Positions 52,438-60,359 of a stretch of DNA of 64,000 bases are shown in pieces. Within the stretch, counting starts at the first letter, position 1. The number at the start of each line of letters is the position of its first letter. Origin of the DNA: Clostridium sp. UBA699 (GTDB lineage Bacteria > Bacillota > Clostridia > Clostridiales > Clostridiaceae); NCBI GenBank assembly GCA_002298915.1, contig DBML01000001.1, forward strand, positions 1 to 64,000, written 5' to 3'. The notes under the pieces were generated by a model. It was not told the DNA's origin, searched no databases, and saw only the letters and a program-made list of their open reading frames with translations. A program made the position numbers and the translations under genes.

Positions 52438-52668
52438 ATGAATGAAAAAAATAACATTTTTCTCTCGGATAATGAACTGATGCTTCTTCAAGGAGTCATT
52501 TGGAACGGCATATACGATCTGGAAGAGATTATTAAACAAAAAGATTTCAAACCTGATAAAGGATCCCTTTTGACCGAAAAGCAGGTAGAGGAAATGATAA
52601 GAGAAGACAAAAAGGATTTGGAAGAACTTTATAAAAAGATTACGGATGTAAGGGATGCTGAACAGTAA
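52438..52668 (+). CDS. Small helical hypothetical protein
   Basis: A 76-residue acidic, probably all-helical protein (FLSDNELMLLQGVIWNGIYDLEEIIKQ---LTEKQVEEMIREDKKDLEELYKKI). AAAGGTGG precedes ATG 52438. No family recognised. It has no visible partner besides deoD upstream, and a terminator follows. Confidence 0.6.
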   Translation: MNEKNNIFLSDNELMLLQGVIWNGIYDLEEIIKQKDFKPDKGSLLTEKQVEEMIREDKKDLEELYKKITDVRDAEQ

Positions 52669-52684
52669 TATATAAACAGATTTG

Positions 52685-52707
52685 CCGGCCTGCAAAGGTC
52701 GGTTTTT
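52685..52707 (+). terminator. Intrinsic terminator
   Basis: CCGGCCT-GCAA-AGGTCGG followed by TTTTT, ending the small-protein gene. Confidence 0.8.
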
Positions 52708-52743
52708 ACGTCCATCAGAGTTGATTACATCAATATAAAATGG

Positions 52744-52780
52744 AAGCCTCGCTCAGATATTTTTTGAGCGAGGCTTTCTT
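52744..52780. terminator. Bidirectional terminator
   Basis: AAGCCTCGCTCA and TGAGCGAGGCTT around a T-rich loop; mainly serves the lipid kinase gene on the - strand. Confidence 0.85.
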
Positions 52781-52793
52781 AGAAGAGACAATA

Positions 52794-53672
52794 CTAACGA
52801 GGAAATACCATCTTCAGTCCCTTTGGTATGATCTCAAAGGAAGCTTCCCTGACCCTGGAAATTTCGCCGTCAATGTTCAGCAGGAAGTCTTGTTCGGAGC
52901 TGATATTGACTTTGGTTGATCTTGAATAGCTGACCTCCCTGACCGTTCCGTGGATTCCCTTGATTAGCTTTGGGAACAGCAGAATAATCTTGAAAGGATT
53001 CATCTTGTCAACGTGATAAATATCAAGTTGACCATCGCTGATGTCTGCCAGGGGAGCGATTTTCATCCCTCCGCCGTAGTACTTTCCGTTAGCAACGGCA
53101 AACAGGAGAGTCTCTTTATTCTGACAGCTGTTTCCGATGGTAACATTGGAATCAAAGCTTTTGTATTTGAAAACCGTATAAAAAACTCCTGCAGCATACG
53201 CTGCCATGCCGTTGAACAGAGGCAATTTCTTGAACCTGTCTGCATTATACGCAACCTCGGCGTCTATGCCGGCAGATGCCACGTTGAGGAAGTAGCGGCC
53301 GTTTACCTTGCCTATGTCAACGTGCTTTTCCACTCCATTTATGGTCCTGCATAGCATGCTTTCTCCGGCTTCATCGTCCATGTTTCTATAGAAGTCGTTT
53401 CCGCTTCCCGAAGCTATCACGGCAAGGCTGCTGTAGCTGTTAACCATGCCGTTCAAAACTTCGTTTAGGGTCCCGTCGCCGCCCACAGAATATACCCTGT
53501 AGTCGCCGGCAGAAACGTACCTCTTTACTATCTGGGTGGCATCTCCTGGTCCTTGCGTTAACTCGATAAAATACTGGTCTTCTCTGCCTTTAAAGAGTTT
53601 TTTTATGAGCTCGATATATTTAAGACCTTTCCCTTTGCCGGCCTGCGGATTTATTATGAATAAGTGGTTCAT
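52794..53672 (-). CDS. Diacylglycerol kinase-type lipid kinase
   Basis: A 292-residue DAGK-catalytic-domain protein: FIINPQAGKGKGLKYIELIKKLF, the nucleotide loop SVGGDGTLNEVLNGM, and FLNVASAGIDAEVAYNADRFKKL. Phosphorylates diacylglycerol or a related lipid, recycling it to phosphatidate (DgkB/YegS group). GAGGGGAAC places the start at ATG 53672. It appears to be transcribed alone. Confidence 0.88.
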   Translation of the reverse strand: MNHLFIINPQAGKGKGLKYIELIKKLFKGREDQYFIELTQGPGDATQIVKRYVSAGDYRVYSVGGDGTLNEVLNGMVNSYSSLAVIASGSGNDFYRNMDDEAGESMLCRTINGVEKHVDIGKVNGRYFLNVASAGIDAEVAYNADRFKKLPLFNGMAAYAAGVFYTVFKYKSFDSNVTIGNSCQNKETLLFAVANGKYYGGGMKIAPLADISDGQLDIYHVDKMNPFKIILLFPKLIKGIHGTVREVSYSRSTKVNISSEQDFLLNIDGEISRVREASFEIIPKGLKMVFPR

Positions 53673-53780
53673 TATTCGTGTTCCCCTCAATCTTAAGCGA
53701 TATATTCAATTATATAATAATTTATGATGAGAAAAATTGAAAGGCCTCATCCTGAATATATTGAAGCAGGAGGCTGCTTT

Positions 53781-54668
53781 TTAATTTCTAAGGATGAACT
53801 TGTCCACAACATGGGCGACGCCGCTCTGATCATTGCTGAGGGTCACATAGTCGGCGGAAGCTTTTATGTTGTCGTAAGCGTTGCCCATTGCCACGCCCAG
53901 CCCAGCGTATTCGATCATCTGCTTGTCGTTTTCCGAGTCGCCTATGCATATTATTTCTTCTCTTTTTATGCCAAGCTTTTCGGCAAGAAGCTTGACTGAA
54001 CTGCCCTTGCTGGTATCCCTTCTCGTTAGGTCAAAAGTATACTTGGTTGTCTTCATGACATTGAACCTGGAATCAAGCTTTTTCGATATCCTGTCCGAGT
54101 CCAGAAGGGAATCCGGAACGGCAGGCCTTGTGTATATGGCCGGATCGATCGGGATATCAACATCAGAAAAGCATTGTTTGAAATATGCAGCCACAGCCTC
54201 ATCCTCTGTAAAAAGGTTCATCTTGGCTATGTCGTCCGTAGCAACATCAGAAAAATCGATGCGGACCTTCTTCAGGGAATTTAGGTGCCCGTCAAGTTCG
54301 TTATAGTAGCATTCCTCCTGCACAAGCAGGGAGTCCCTTGTGTAGGCGTTCAGATAGAAACCTGATTTTTCTGCTGCCGAACAAATCAGGCTGATATCTT
54401 CCTGGGTAAGGAAAGCACCGTGAAGCAGCTTTGAGTTGGTGTTGTTTGCAATTATCGCACCCGAGCAGCTTATGGTGTATTCGTCCTCCCTTATCAAATC
54501 CAGTTCCTTAAGGTAACCCGTGATACCGGAAAGTGAACGGCCCGTAGAAATAACGACTTTGACTCCAGCAGCTATCGCTTTTCTTATTGCAGCCTTGTTC
54601 CGGCAGGTTATCAGCTTTTGGGAATCCAGAAGTGTCCCGTCAACGTCAAGCACCAGCATTTTATACAT
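53781..54668 (-). CDS. Cof-type HAD-IIB sugar-phosphate phosphatase
   Basis: A 295-residue HAD hydrolase: motif I VLDVDGTLLDS, motif II VISTGRS, the IIB cap in the middle, and motif IV IGDSENDKQMIEYAGLGVAMGNA. Dephosphorylates sugar phosphates or pyridoxal phosphate; the substrate cannot be called. TTGAAC-17-TATAAT lies upstream on the - strand, with a DeoR-like operator just after the -10. This suggests control by the neighbouring DeoR protein. Confidence 0.9.
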   Translation of the reverse strand: MYKMLVLDVDGTLLDSQKLITCRNKAAIRKAIAAGVKVVISTGRSLSGITGYLKELDLIREDEYTISCSGAIIANNTNSKLLHGAFLTQEDISLICSAAEKSGFYLNAYTRDSLLVQEECYYNELDGHLNSLKKVRIDFSDVATDDIAKMNLFTEDEAVAAYFKQCFSDVDIPIDPAIYTRPAVPDSLLDSDRISKKLDSRFNVMKTTKYTFDLTRRDTSKGSSVKLLAEKLGIKREEIICIGDSENDKQMIEYAGLGVAMGNAYDNIKASADYVTLSNDQSGVAHVVDKFILRN

Positions 54669-54740
54669 CTAATCAGCTCCTAATCCTAATAAGTGGTTTT
54701 AAAGCAGTAAAGCAAAGAATATTGCTTTGTATTTGTTTTT

Positions 54741-54760
54741 ATTGTTGTTTATCGTTTGTT
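54741..54760 (+). promoter_or_regulatory. Putative DeoR operator, HAD promoter
   Basis: ATTGTTGTTTATCGTTTGTT lies immediately downstream of the -10 (ATTATA 54764-54769 on +) of the - strand HAD promoter whose -35 is at 54787-54792. Sixteen of 20 bases match the site at 55674-55693. Confidence 0.6.
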
Positions 54761-54763
54761 CTT

Positions 54764-54792
54764 ATTATACAATGCAATGGGAATATGTTCAA
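54764..54792 (-). promoter_or_regulatory. SigA promoter of the HAD gene
   Basis: Read on the - strand: TTGAAC, 17 bases, TATAAT. Confidence 0.75.
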
Positions 54793-54824
54793 TAAGAAAC
54801 GATATAATCCGAAGCATGGAACCG

Positions 54825-54858
54825 AAAAAAGGTGCCGGAAATCCCTCCGGCACCTTGG
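54825..54858 (-). terminator. Intrinsic terminator of the DeoR gene
   Basis: On the - strand AAGGTGCCGGA-loop-TCCGGCACCTT followed by a T-run, a few bases after the regulator's stop. Confidence 0.88.
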
Positions 54859-54864
54859 TTTATG

Positions 54865-55626
54865 TTAGATTATTTCAACGCTGAACTCGTCAAGGATCGC
54901 CCTGATTTCGTCTGCAGGCATTTCGTCTGTGATGATGCAGTCTATGTCATCTACGGCTGCGAATTTGTAATTTCCGTCGGAATAGAACTTCCTGCTCTCC
55001 ATGACAATGTAATTCTTCTTGCCGGATTCCATGGCGGCTTTCTTGGTGATGCCGTCCTCGATTTCAAAAGTCGTGATGCTCCTGTCATAAACATCCACAC
55101 CGCAGCTTCCGATATAGGTCCTGTCGAATTTGTACTTCGAGATGAACTCGATTGCTGAAATTCCGGTGAAGCCTTCCAGGGATTTGTTCAGTATCCCGCC
55201 GGGAGAGATAACCGTTATGTTGTTCTCTTTAGAAAGTATGTTGATTATCTCCAGCATGTTCGTCACTACTGTAAGCCTTTTTTTGCTTTTGGCGAGGAGC
55301 TTCGAAAGCAGGATGTTTGTGGTTGAGATGTCGAGAAAAATAGTTTCCCAGTCCTGTATGATGTCAAATGCTTTCATCGCTATGATGTTCTTTTTCGATG
55401 TATCGACGTTCTTTCTGACAAGAACATCGTGCTCGAGGGCGGATTCCCTAATCTGGACAGCCCCTCCGTAGGTCCTTTTCAGGTGTCCCTGCTTTTCGAG
55501 AACCCTGAGGTCCTTCCTTATGCAGTCTTCCGTAACGTCGAATTTATTGCTGAGATCCTTTACCTTCAGTTTGCCTTCGGCTCTTAGAATCTTCAAAATC
55601 TCCTGGAGTCTTTCTTCTGCAAACAT
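54865..55626 (-). CDS. DeoR/GlpR family transcriptional regulator
   Basis: A 253-residue repressor-type protein: N-terminal winged helix (RLQEILKILRAEGKLKVKDLSNKFDVTEDCIRKDLRVLEKQGHLKRTYGGAV) and a C-terminal sugar-phosphate-sensing DeoRC domain (IFLDISTTNILLSKLL---VVTNMLEIINIL---YIGSCGVDVYDRSITTFE). Likely ligand is a sugar phosphate, perhaps the substrate of the HAD phosphatase. GGAGGATGAACC precedes ATG 55626. Its promoter overlaps a site shared with the HAD promoter, implying autoregulation. Confidence 0.92.
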   Translation of the reverse strand: MFAEERLQEILKILRAEGKLKVKDLSNKFDVTEDCIRKDLRVLEKQGHLKRTYGGAVQIRESALEHDVLVRKNVDTSKKNIIAMKAFDIIQDWETIFLDISTTNILLSKLLAKSKKRLTVVTNMLEIINILSKENNITVISPGGILNKSLEGFTGISAIEFISKYKFDRTYIGSCGVDVYDRSITTFEIEDGITKKAAMESGKKNYIVMESRKFYSDGNYKFAAVDDIDCIITDEMPADEIRAILDEFSVEII

Positions 55627-55660
55627 GGTTCATCCTCCTGATTGTTATGCCTTCAACTCT

Positions 55661-55693
55661 ATTCTATATTGATAGTAAACAATAAGCAACAAT
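55661..55693 (-). promoter_or_regulatory. DeoR gene promoter with overlapping operator
   Basis: On the - strand TTGCTT (55689-55684), 17 bases, TAGAAT (55666-55661). The operator ATTGTTGCTTATTGTTTACT (55693-55674) covers the -35 and spacer, a classic repression position. Confidence 0.6.
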
Positions 55694-55811
55694 ACGAATG
55701 AATAATTCTGCGTATGCGGCTGCAAAAAAGAATCTCAAGATTCTTTTTTCAGATTTTTTATGTTTTAGGCATCTAATGGTATAATATAAGTTAATAAAAA
55801 GAGGGGGATCA

Positions 55812-56624
55812 TTGAAATTGAGGAACGAAAACGATAAATTACGCTTATACGGATTTAACAATTTGACTAAAGTGCTTAGCTTCAATATCTACGACATTTG
55901 CTATGCCAAAAGTAAAGAGGATAAGGAGAAGTACATTGAGTATATAGATGAGCAGTATAACTCTGACAGGCTTACGGAAATCCTTAAAAAGGTGACTGAA
56001 ATCATCGGAGCAAACGTTTTGAATATAGCGAAGCAGGACTATGACCCGCAGGGAGCCAGCGTTACACTGCTTATTTCAGAGGAAGAAGTGCCGCTGTACC
56101 TTCTCGACAAATCCTGCAACCAGGGAATCCTCACTCCGGTGAGGGAAAACATAGTTGCGCATCTGGATAAGAGCCATGTTACAGTTCACACTTATCCGGA
56201 GAGCCATCCGCAGAATGACTTGGCTACATTCAGGGTTGATATAGACGTGGCCACCTGCGGACAGATATCTCCGCTTAAGGCTTTGAACTATCTGATAGAA
56301 AGCTTCGATTCGGATGTCATAACCATCGACTACAGGGTCAGGGGATTTACCCGCGACATCAATGGAAAGAAACACTTCATAGATCACAGGATAAACTCTA
56401 TACAGAACTTCATAAACAAAGAAAATATCGAAAGATACAACTGCATAGATATGAACATATACCAGTCGAACATATTCCACACCAAGATGAGGATCAACAA
56501 CATGGACCTCGACAATTACCTGTTCGGACTGAGCGAAGAAAACATGCCGGAAAACGACAAGAAAAGGATCAGGGCGAAGCTGGAAGAGGAAACAAACGAA
56601 ATATTTTACGGAATCAACATATAG
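55812..56624 (+). CDS. speD: S-adenosylmethionine decarboxylase proenzyme
   Basis: A 270-residue proenzyme of the E. coli-type (class 1) SpeD. It self-cleaves before Ser121 in LDKSHVTVHTYPESHP to create the pyruvoyl cofactor, then decarboxylates AdoMet to supply aminopropyl groups. Later conserved parts are FRVDIDVATCGQISPLKALNYLI and DYRVRGFTRDINGKKHFIDH. TTG 55812 follows AGAGGGGGATC. No speE or other polyamine gene is adjacent. A terminator follows. Confidence 0.93.
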   Translation: MKLRNENDKLRLYGFNNLTKVLSFNIYDICYAKSKEDKEKYIEYIDEQYNSDRLTEILKKVTEIIGANVLNIAKQDYDPQGASVTLLISEEEVPLYLLDKSCNQGILTPVRENIVAHLDKSHVTVHTYPESHPQNDLATFRVDIDVATCGQISPLKALNYLIESFDSDVITIDYRVRGFTRDINGKKHFIDHRINSIQNFINKENIERYNCIDMNIYQSNIFHTKMRINNMDLDNYLFGLSEENMPENDKKRIRAKLEEETNEIFYGINI

Positions 56625-56651
56625 AAAAAAGCACCTCAAAGGTGCTTTTTT
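56624..56651. terminator. Bidirectional terminator
   Basis: AAAAAAGCACCT-CAA-AGGTGCTTTTTT between speD (+) and the nitrilase gene (-). Confidence 0.92.
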
Positions 56652-56658
56652 ATGTTCG

Positions 56659-57579
56659 CTACTTGTTTTCGTTGATCTCGAACCTGAAGATCTCAGGTCG
56701 GTTGTAGTGGCCTACGGGATCCCAGTCGAATTTTGACTGTACGATCTGGTCCAGGTCGATCTCGGCGGTCAGGATGCCTGCTTTGTCGAAAAGCGGTCCT
56801 GCAATGTATTCTCCGTATGGGTTGATTATGCAGCTGCCTCCCCTGCACATGACCTCAGGCTGGCTTTCCAGGTCGCCGTAATATTTCAGGTCAGTCGGAT
56901 ACATTGACTTTTCAACGTACTGGTTGCTCATGATTACGAAGCAGCGTCCTTCGAAGGCTATGTGCTTCAGAGTGCACTGATACACGTCCCGCTGGTCAGC
57001 CGTCGGAACTATGTACAGGTTCACACCCTTCATGTACAGCGCCATCCTTGCAAGCGGCATGTAGTTCTCCCAGCAAATCAGCGAGCCCATCTTGCCGTAA
57101 GGCGTGTCGACCACCGTTATCGTCGAACCGTCGTCTTCGCCCCAGATCACCCTTTCTGCAGCTGTTGGCTTAAGCTTGCGGTGCCTCCCTAGGTACCCTT
57201 CAGGTCCGAAGAACAGGTTGCAGCAGTGAAGGGAGCCGTCCAGCCCATGGCCGTTCTTCTCCGTGATGCCGATAGAAAGGTATATGCCAAGCTCCTTTGT
57301 GAGCTCCGCAAGCCTGTCCACCTCAGGACCGGGCACAGCCACGGAATTCTCGTAATACCTCTGGTAGTCCTCCCTGCCTTCCTGGGTCCTGCTCCCTATC
57401 ACCATGCCGAAGGTAAGCCCTCTAGGGTAGCAGGGTATGAAGCTTTCGGGGAACACGACGAGCTTTGAGCCATTTGCGGCTGCTTCTCTTGTGAGCTTGA
57501 CGGTTTTCTCCATAGTCTTTTCCAGATCAAACAGAACAGGAGCATCCTGGATGACAGATACCTTTAGTTTCTTTTCCAT
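56659..57579 (-). CDS. Nitrilase family carbon-nitrogen hydrolase
   Basis: A 306-residue enzyme with the catalytic triad Glu (VVFPESFIPCYPRG), Lys (GRHRKLKPTAAERVIWG) and Cys (GSLICWENYMPLARMAL). The ICWENYMPL form is that of branch 1 (true nitrilases) rather than amidases. It would hydrolyse an organic nitrile to acid and ammonia; the natural substrate is unknown. It is monocistronic and divergent from the DUF1667-like gene. Confidence 0.9.
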   Translation of the reverse strand: MEKKLKVSVIQDAPVLFDLEKTMEKTVKLTREAAANGSKLVVFPESFIPCYPRGLTFGMVIGSRTQEGREDYQRYYENSVAVPGPEVDRLAELTKELGIYLSIGITEKNGHGLDGSLHCCNLFFGPEGYLGRHRKLKPTAAERVIWGEDDGSTITVVDTPYGKMGSLICWENYMPLARMALYMKGVNLYIVPTADQRDVYQCTLKHIAFEGRCFVIMSNQYVEKSMYPTDLKYYGDLESQPEVMCRGGSCIINPYGEYIAGPLFDKAGILTAEIDLDQIVQSKFDWDPVGHYNRPEIFRFEINENK

Positions 57580-57682
57580 TTTTCCACACCTTTCTTATGC
57601 AAGACTGCGTTTATCTTTCATATATATTATAGTATAATTGTGCTGTGATTTGTGATACGACTTTTGAAGGGTGGTGGAGAAT

Positions 57683-57877
57683 ATGGAAATAGAAGTGAAG
57701 TGCACGTGCTGTTCAAAGGGCTGTATGCTGAAAGTTGATGCTGAAAACTCGACCGTGACCGGTAACAGCTGCCCGAGGGGGCTTGAATACGGTATGAACG
57801 AGATCGAGCTTCTGATCAGTAGAGATAGAAAGCCCGGCAAGGGCATAGGTGAACCAGGGGGTGAGAATCTTGGCTAA
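57683..57877 (+). CDS. Short DUF1667-like cysteine protein
   Basis: A 64-residue protein whose N-terminal half, CTCCSKGCMLKVD and TGNSCPRGLEYGMNEI, matches the four-cysteine start of DUF1667, a small partner of FAD oxidoreductases in glycerol metabolism. The usual second half (about 60 more residues) is missing and replaced by a basic glycine-rich tail. GGTGGTGGAG precedes ATG 57683. It is either a truncated relic or a short metal-binding member. It overlaps the next gene by 8 bases. Confidence 0.65.
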   Translation: MEIEVKCTCCSKGCMLKVDAENSTVTGNSCPRGLEYGMNEIELLISRDRKPGKGIGEPGGENLG

Positions 57878-58154
57878 AGAACCGTTTTTCGAGATGGACA
57901 ACGAAACAGAGTTTGCTCTGAAAAAGCTGTACGTAACCTGCAATGAAATCGAGCTGGGGAACGTTGGTTTCAAGTATTACGACCTGGAAGAATACGGCGA
58001 TGTGAACTTCAAAATCATCGAACGCAAAAAGTTTTGGGAAGCAGCCGTCTATTTCAGGAAGGACGGAAAGCGCTACCTCGACATTTACAGGATAGATGAC
58101 AAGGGCCTCTATTACGTTAAATCCGAAACTAAGCAGCTGAAAAAGCGCGAATAG
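57870..58154 (+). CDS. Hypothetical cytosolic protein
   Basis: A 94-residue protein from TTG 57870 (GGGGGTGAG upstream) that overlaps the DUF1667-like gene. A likely alpha/beta fold with KFWEAAVYFRKDGKRYLDIYRIDDKGLYYVKSE as a strand-rich end. Not recognised. The overlap suggests co-translation. Confidence 0.6.
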   Translation: MAKEPFFEMDNETEFALKKLYVTCNEIELGNVGFKYYDLEEYGDVNFKIIERKKFWEAAVYFRKDGKRYLDIYRIDDKGLYYVKSETKQLKKRE

Positions 58155-58192
58155 CATAAACAATCCTATCAAGAATCGAAGGTGTATCTAAA

Positions 58193-59083
58193 GTGGAAAT
58201 TCAGCAGTTGAAATATTTTCTGGAGATTGTTAAGAGGGGCAGCTTCACCGCGGCTGCGGCGGAGCTCAACTTATCGCAGTCCTCCTTGTCAAAGCACTTA
58301 AAGGCTTTGGAGGAGGAGCTGGGGGTAAGGCTTCTTGACAGAAGCACCCGCAGCTTCAGGGTTACTGGCGCAGGTGAGGAATTCTACGAATTCGCCTCCC
58401 GGACAATCGAGGAGTACAATGAGCTTCAGTCTAAAATGGACTCGCATAGGGACAAGAGCAAAAGGACTCTGACGATAGGGACAATACCGGTCATGAGCCA
58501 GTACGGGATAACCTCCCTCATCGCTAGCTTCATAAAGCAGCAGGGGGACATAGACGTCGGCATAATTGAAGGCAGGAGCCACGAGATACTTGAGTTGCTG
58601 GATTCCAGGAAAATTGACCTGGCATTCATCCGCACGGTTTCGCTGCCGGGGAGTGGCTACAAGGTTAGGCCGCTCGTCGACGATGAGCTGGTGCTCGTGG
58701 TTCCAAAGGAGCACCCTCTGGCTGGGAGAGAAAGCGCGGACCTTTCAGCTGCAGCGAATGAAAGCTTCATCCTGCTGGATTCAGGCCCCGGCATACATGA
58801 CCTTTGCCTTGAGGCCTGCAGGGAAGCGGGGTTCGAGCCGCTTATCCTCCACGAATACACAAGGATAGAGACGATAATCGGAGCTGTGAGAGAAGGCATG
58901 GGTGTTTCGCTGCTTATGAGAAAGGTGGTAGAGCACTTCGAGAGCAAGGATATTAGCATTGTTGGACTGCGAAGGGAGTACGCTACGACGGTTGCGCTAG
59001 TTTCCCTGACAGGCAAAAAGCCTTCGGGAATAATGAAGGAGTTTTGCTCGTATACTGAGGACTGGTTCGTAACACAGGGATGA
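58193..59083 (+). CDS. LysR family transcriptional regulator
   Basis: A 296-residue regulator: N-terminal winged helix (MEIQQLKYFLEIVKRGSFTAAAAELNLSQSSLSKHLKALEEELGVRLLDRSTRS) and a C-terminal substrate-binding domain (LTIGTIPVMSQYG---VGIIEGRSHEILELLDSRKIDLAFIRTV). GTG 58193 has GAAGGTG upstream. Its target is unclear; the nitrilase or the small genes upstream are candidates. It ends in a terminator shared with pfkA. Confidence 0.93.
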   Translation: MEIQQLKYFLEIVKRGSFTAAAAELNLSQSSLSKHLKALEEELGVRLLDRSTRSFRVTGAGEEFYEFASRTIEEYNELQSKMDSHRDKSKRTLTIGTIPVMSQYGITSLIASFIKQQGDIDVGIIEGRSHEILELLDSRKIDLAFIRTVSLPGSGYKVRPLVDDELVLVVPKEHPLAGRESADLSAAANESFILLDSGPGIHDLCLEACREAGFEPLILHEYTRIETIIGAVREGMGVSLLMRKVVEHFESKDISIVGLRREYATTVALVSLTGKKPSGIMKEFCSYTEDWFVTQG

Positions 59084-59084
59084 A

Positions 59085-59131
59085 TAAACCTCCGGCAGTG
59101 CAATCTTATCGATTGCTGTACCGGAGGTTTA
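59085..59131. terminator. Bidirectional stem-loop/terminator
   Basis: TAAACCTCCGG and CCGGAGGTTTA enclose an inner CAAT/ATTG hairpin between lysR-type gene and pfkA. Confidence 0.75.
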
Positions 59132-59138
59132 GCTTTGC

Positions 59139-60224
59139 CTATATACCGAGGCAGATGCCTATGCTGATGGCGTCCTTCAACAGAGGGTTGTCGAGCTCTA
59201 TGAGCCTCTTTCTGCCGGCGGTTTCGCTCACGTTCCTCAGCACGATGCTGTTGCCGTCCAGCGCAACCATGTTGCCGAATTTGCCGTCGAGGAAAGCCCT
59301 CGCGGCCTCGCAGCCGTACCTGGTGGCGAGTATCCTGTCATAGCAGGTCGGGGTGCCGCCGCGCTGCAGGTAGCCCAGTACCGTGGCCCTGGTCTCGAAG
59401 CCTGTGAGCCTCTCTATTTCGTCGGCCAGCTTCATGCCTATGCCTCCGAGCTTGATCCTGTCGTAGATGTTCTTCTTGTTCTCCTTGCCGAATACCTCGC
59501 CGCCAATCGGCTTGGCGCCTTCCGAGACAACCATTATACTGAACTTCTTGCCGCTGTCGTATCGTTCCTTCAGCTTCTTGACTATTGCCTCCATGCTGTA
59601 AGGAATCTCTGGGAGCAGTATTATGTCGCCGCCTCCGGCGATGCCTGAATGTAGCGCGATCCAACCCGCATCCCTGCCCATGGTTTCCACTATCATGACC
59701 CTGTGGTGGCTCTCGGCGGTGGAATGGATTCTGTCGATGGCGTCAGTCGCGAGCTGGACTGCCGTGTTGAAGCCGAAAGTCATGTCTGTGCCGTACAGGT
59801 CGTTGTCTATCGTCTTCGGGACTCCTACATACCGTATGCCCTTCTGGGAAAGCTTGTCGGCGATGAACATGGACCCCTCTCCGCCGATTGCAATGATGCC
59901 TTCGAGGCCGAGGGAGTTGTACGTCTCCATTATTCTGTCCGAATAGTCCACGAATTCGATGGAGCCGTCCGCGCGTTCTACAGGGTATTGCAGCGGATTG
60001 CCCTTGTTAGAAGTGCCAAGAATAGTTCCGCCCTTAGCAAGTATGCCCCTGGTCATTTCGGGTGTTATCTCTTCGAAGTTGTTGTATATCAGCCCGTCGT
60101 ATCCGTCGCGGATCCCTATGATCTTGCAGTCGCAGCTGTCCTTCAGTGTCTTGTAGGCCGCCCTTATGACTGCGTTGAGCCCGGGGCAGTCCCCGCCGCC
60201 GGTCAGCATTCCGATTTTCCTCAT
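59139..60224 (-). CDS. pfkA: 6-phosphofructokinase, group III type
   Basis: A 361-residue kinase: MLTGGGDCPGLNAVIRAAYKT, GGTILGTSNKGNP, AIGGEGSMFIADKL, PKTIDNDLYGTDMTFGFNTAV, EAMGRDAGWIAL-type VETMGRDAGWIALHSGIAGG and LGYLQRGGTPTCYDR. The residue at the ATP/PPi discriminator is Gly (GGEGS), favouring ATP, while PKTIDND carries the Lys of group III enzymes. GGAGGG fixes ATG 60224. An inverted repeat GGTAGC/GCTACC at 60290-60311 lies upstream of its -10 (60254-60259). Confidence 0.93.
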   Translation of the reverse strand: MRKIGMLTGGGDCPGLNAVIRAAYKTLKDSCDCKIIGIRDGYDGLIYNNFEEITPEMTRGILAKGGTILGTSNKGNPLQYPVERADGSIEFVDYSDRIMETYNSLGLEGIIAIGGEGSMFIADKLSQKGIRYVGVPKTIDNDLYGTDMTFGFNTAVQLATDAIDRIHSTAESHHRVMIVETMGRDAGWIALHSGIAGGGDIILLPEIPYSMEAIVKKLKERYDSGKKFSIMVVSEGAKPIGGEVFGKENKKNIYDRIKLGGIGMKLADEIERLTGFETRATVLGYLQRGGTPTCYDRILATRYGCEAARAFLDGKFGNMVALDGNSIVLRNVSETAGRKRLIELDNPLLKDAISIGICLGI

Positions 60225-60289
60225 AACCATCCCTCCAATCCGAAATTTATTCAATTATATCATATATGCGCACAAAATTAATATAATGT

Positions 60290-60311
60290 GGTAGCGCTTT
60301 TCATGGCTACC
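60290..60311. promoter_or_regulatory. Inverted repeat upstream of pfkA
   Basis: GGTAGC and GCTACC arms around GCTTTTCATG, 31 bases upstream of the pfkA -10 on the - strand. The - strand sequence ATGAAAAGCGCTACC recalls a cre site with one extra base. Function unproven. Confidence 0.35.
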
Positions 60312-60359
60312 ATTTATAATTAGTAATGAATATATTTTACAGAATGTGAGGCATGGATA

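Noticed and set aside
60290..60311. Catabolite-response (cre) site at pfkA
   Set aside because: The - strand sequence needs a one-base deletion to match the cre consensus, so I kept it only as an inverted repeat.
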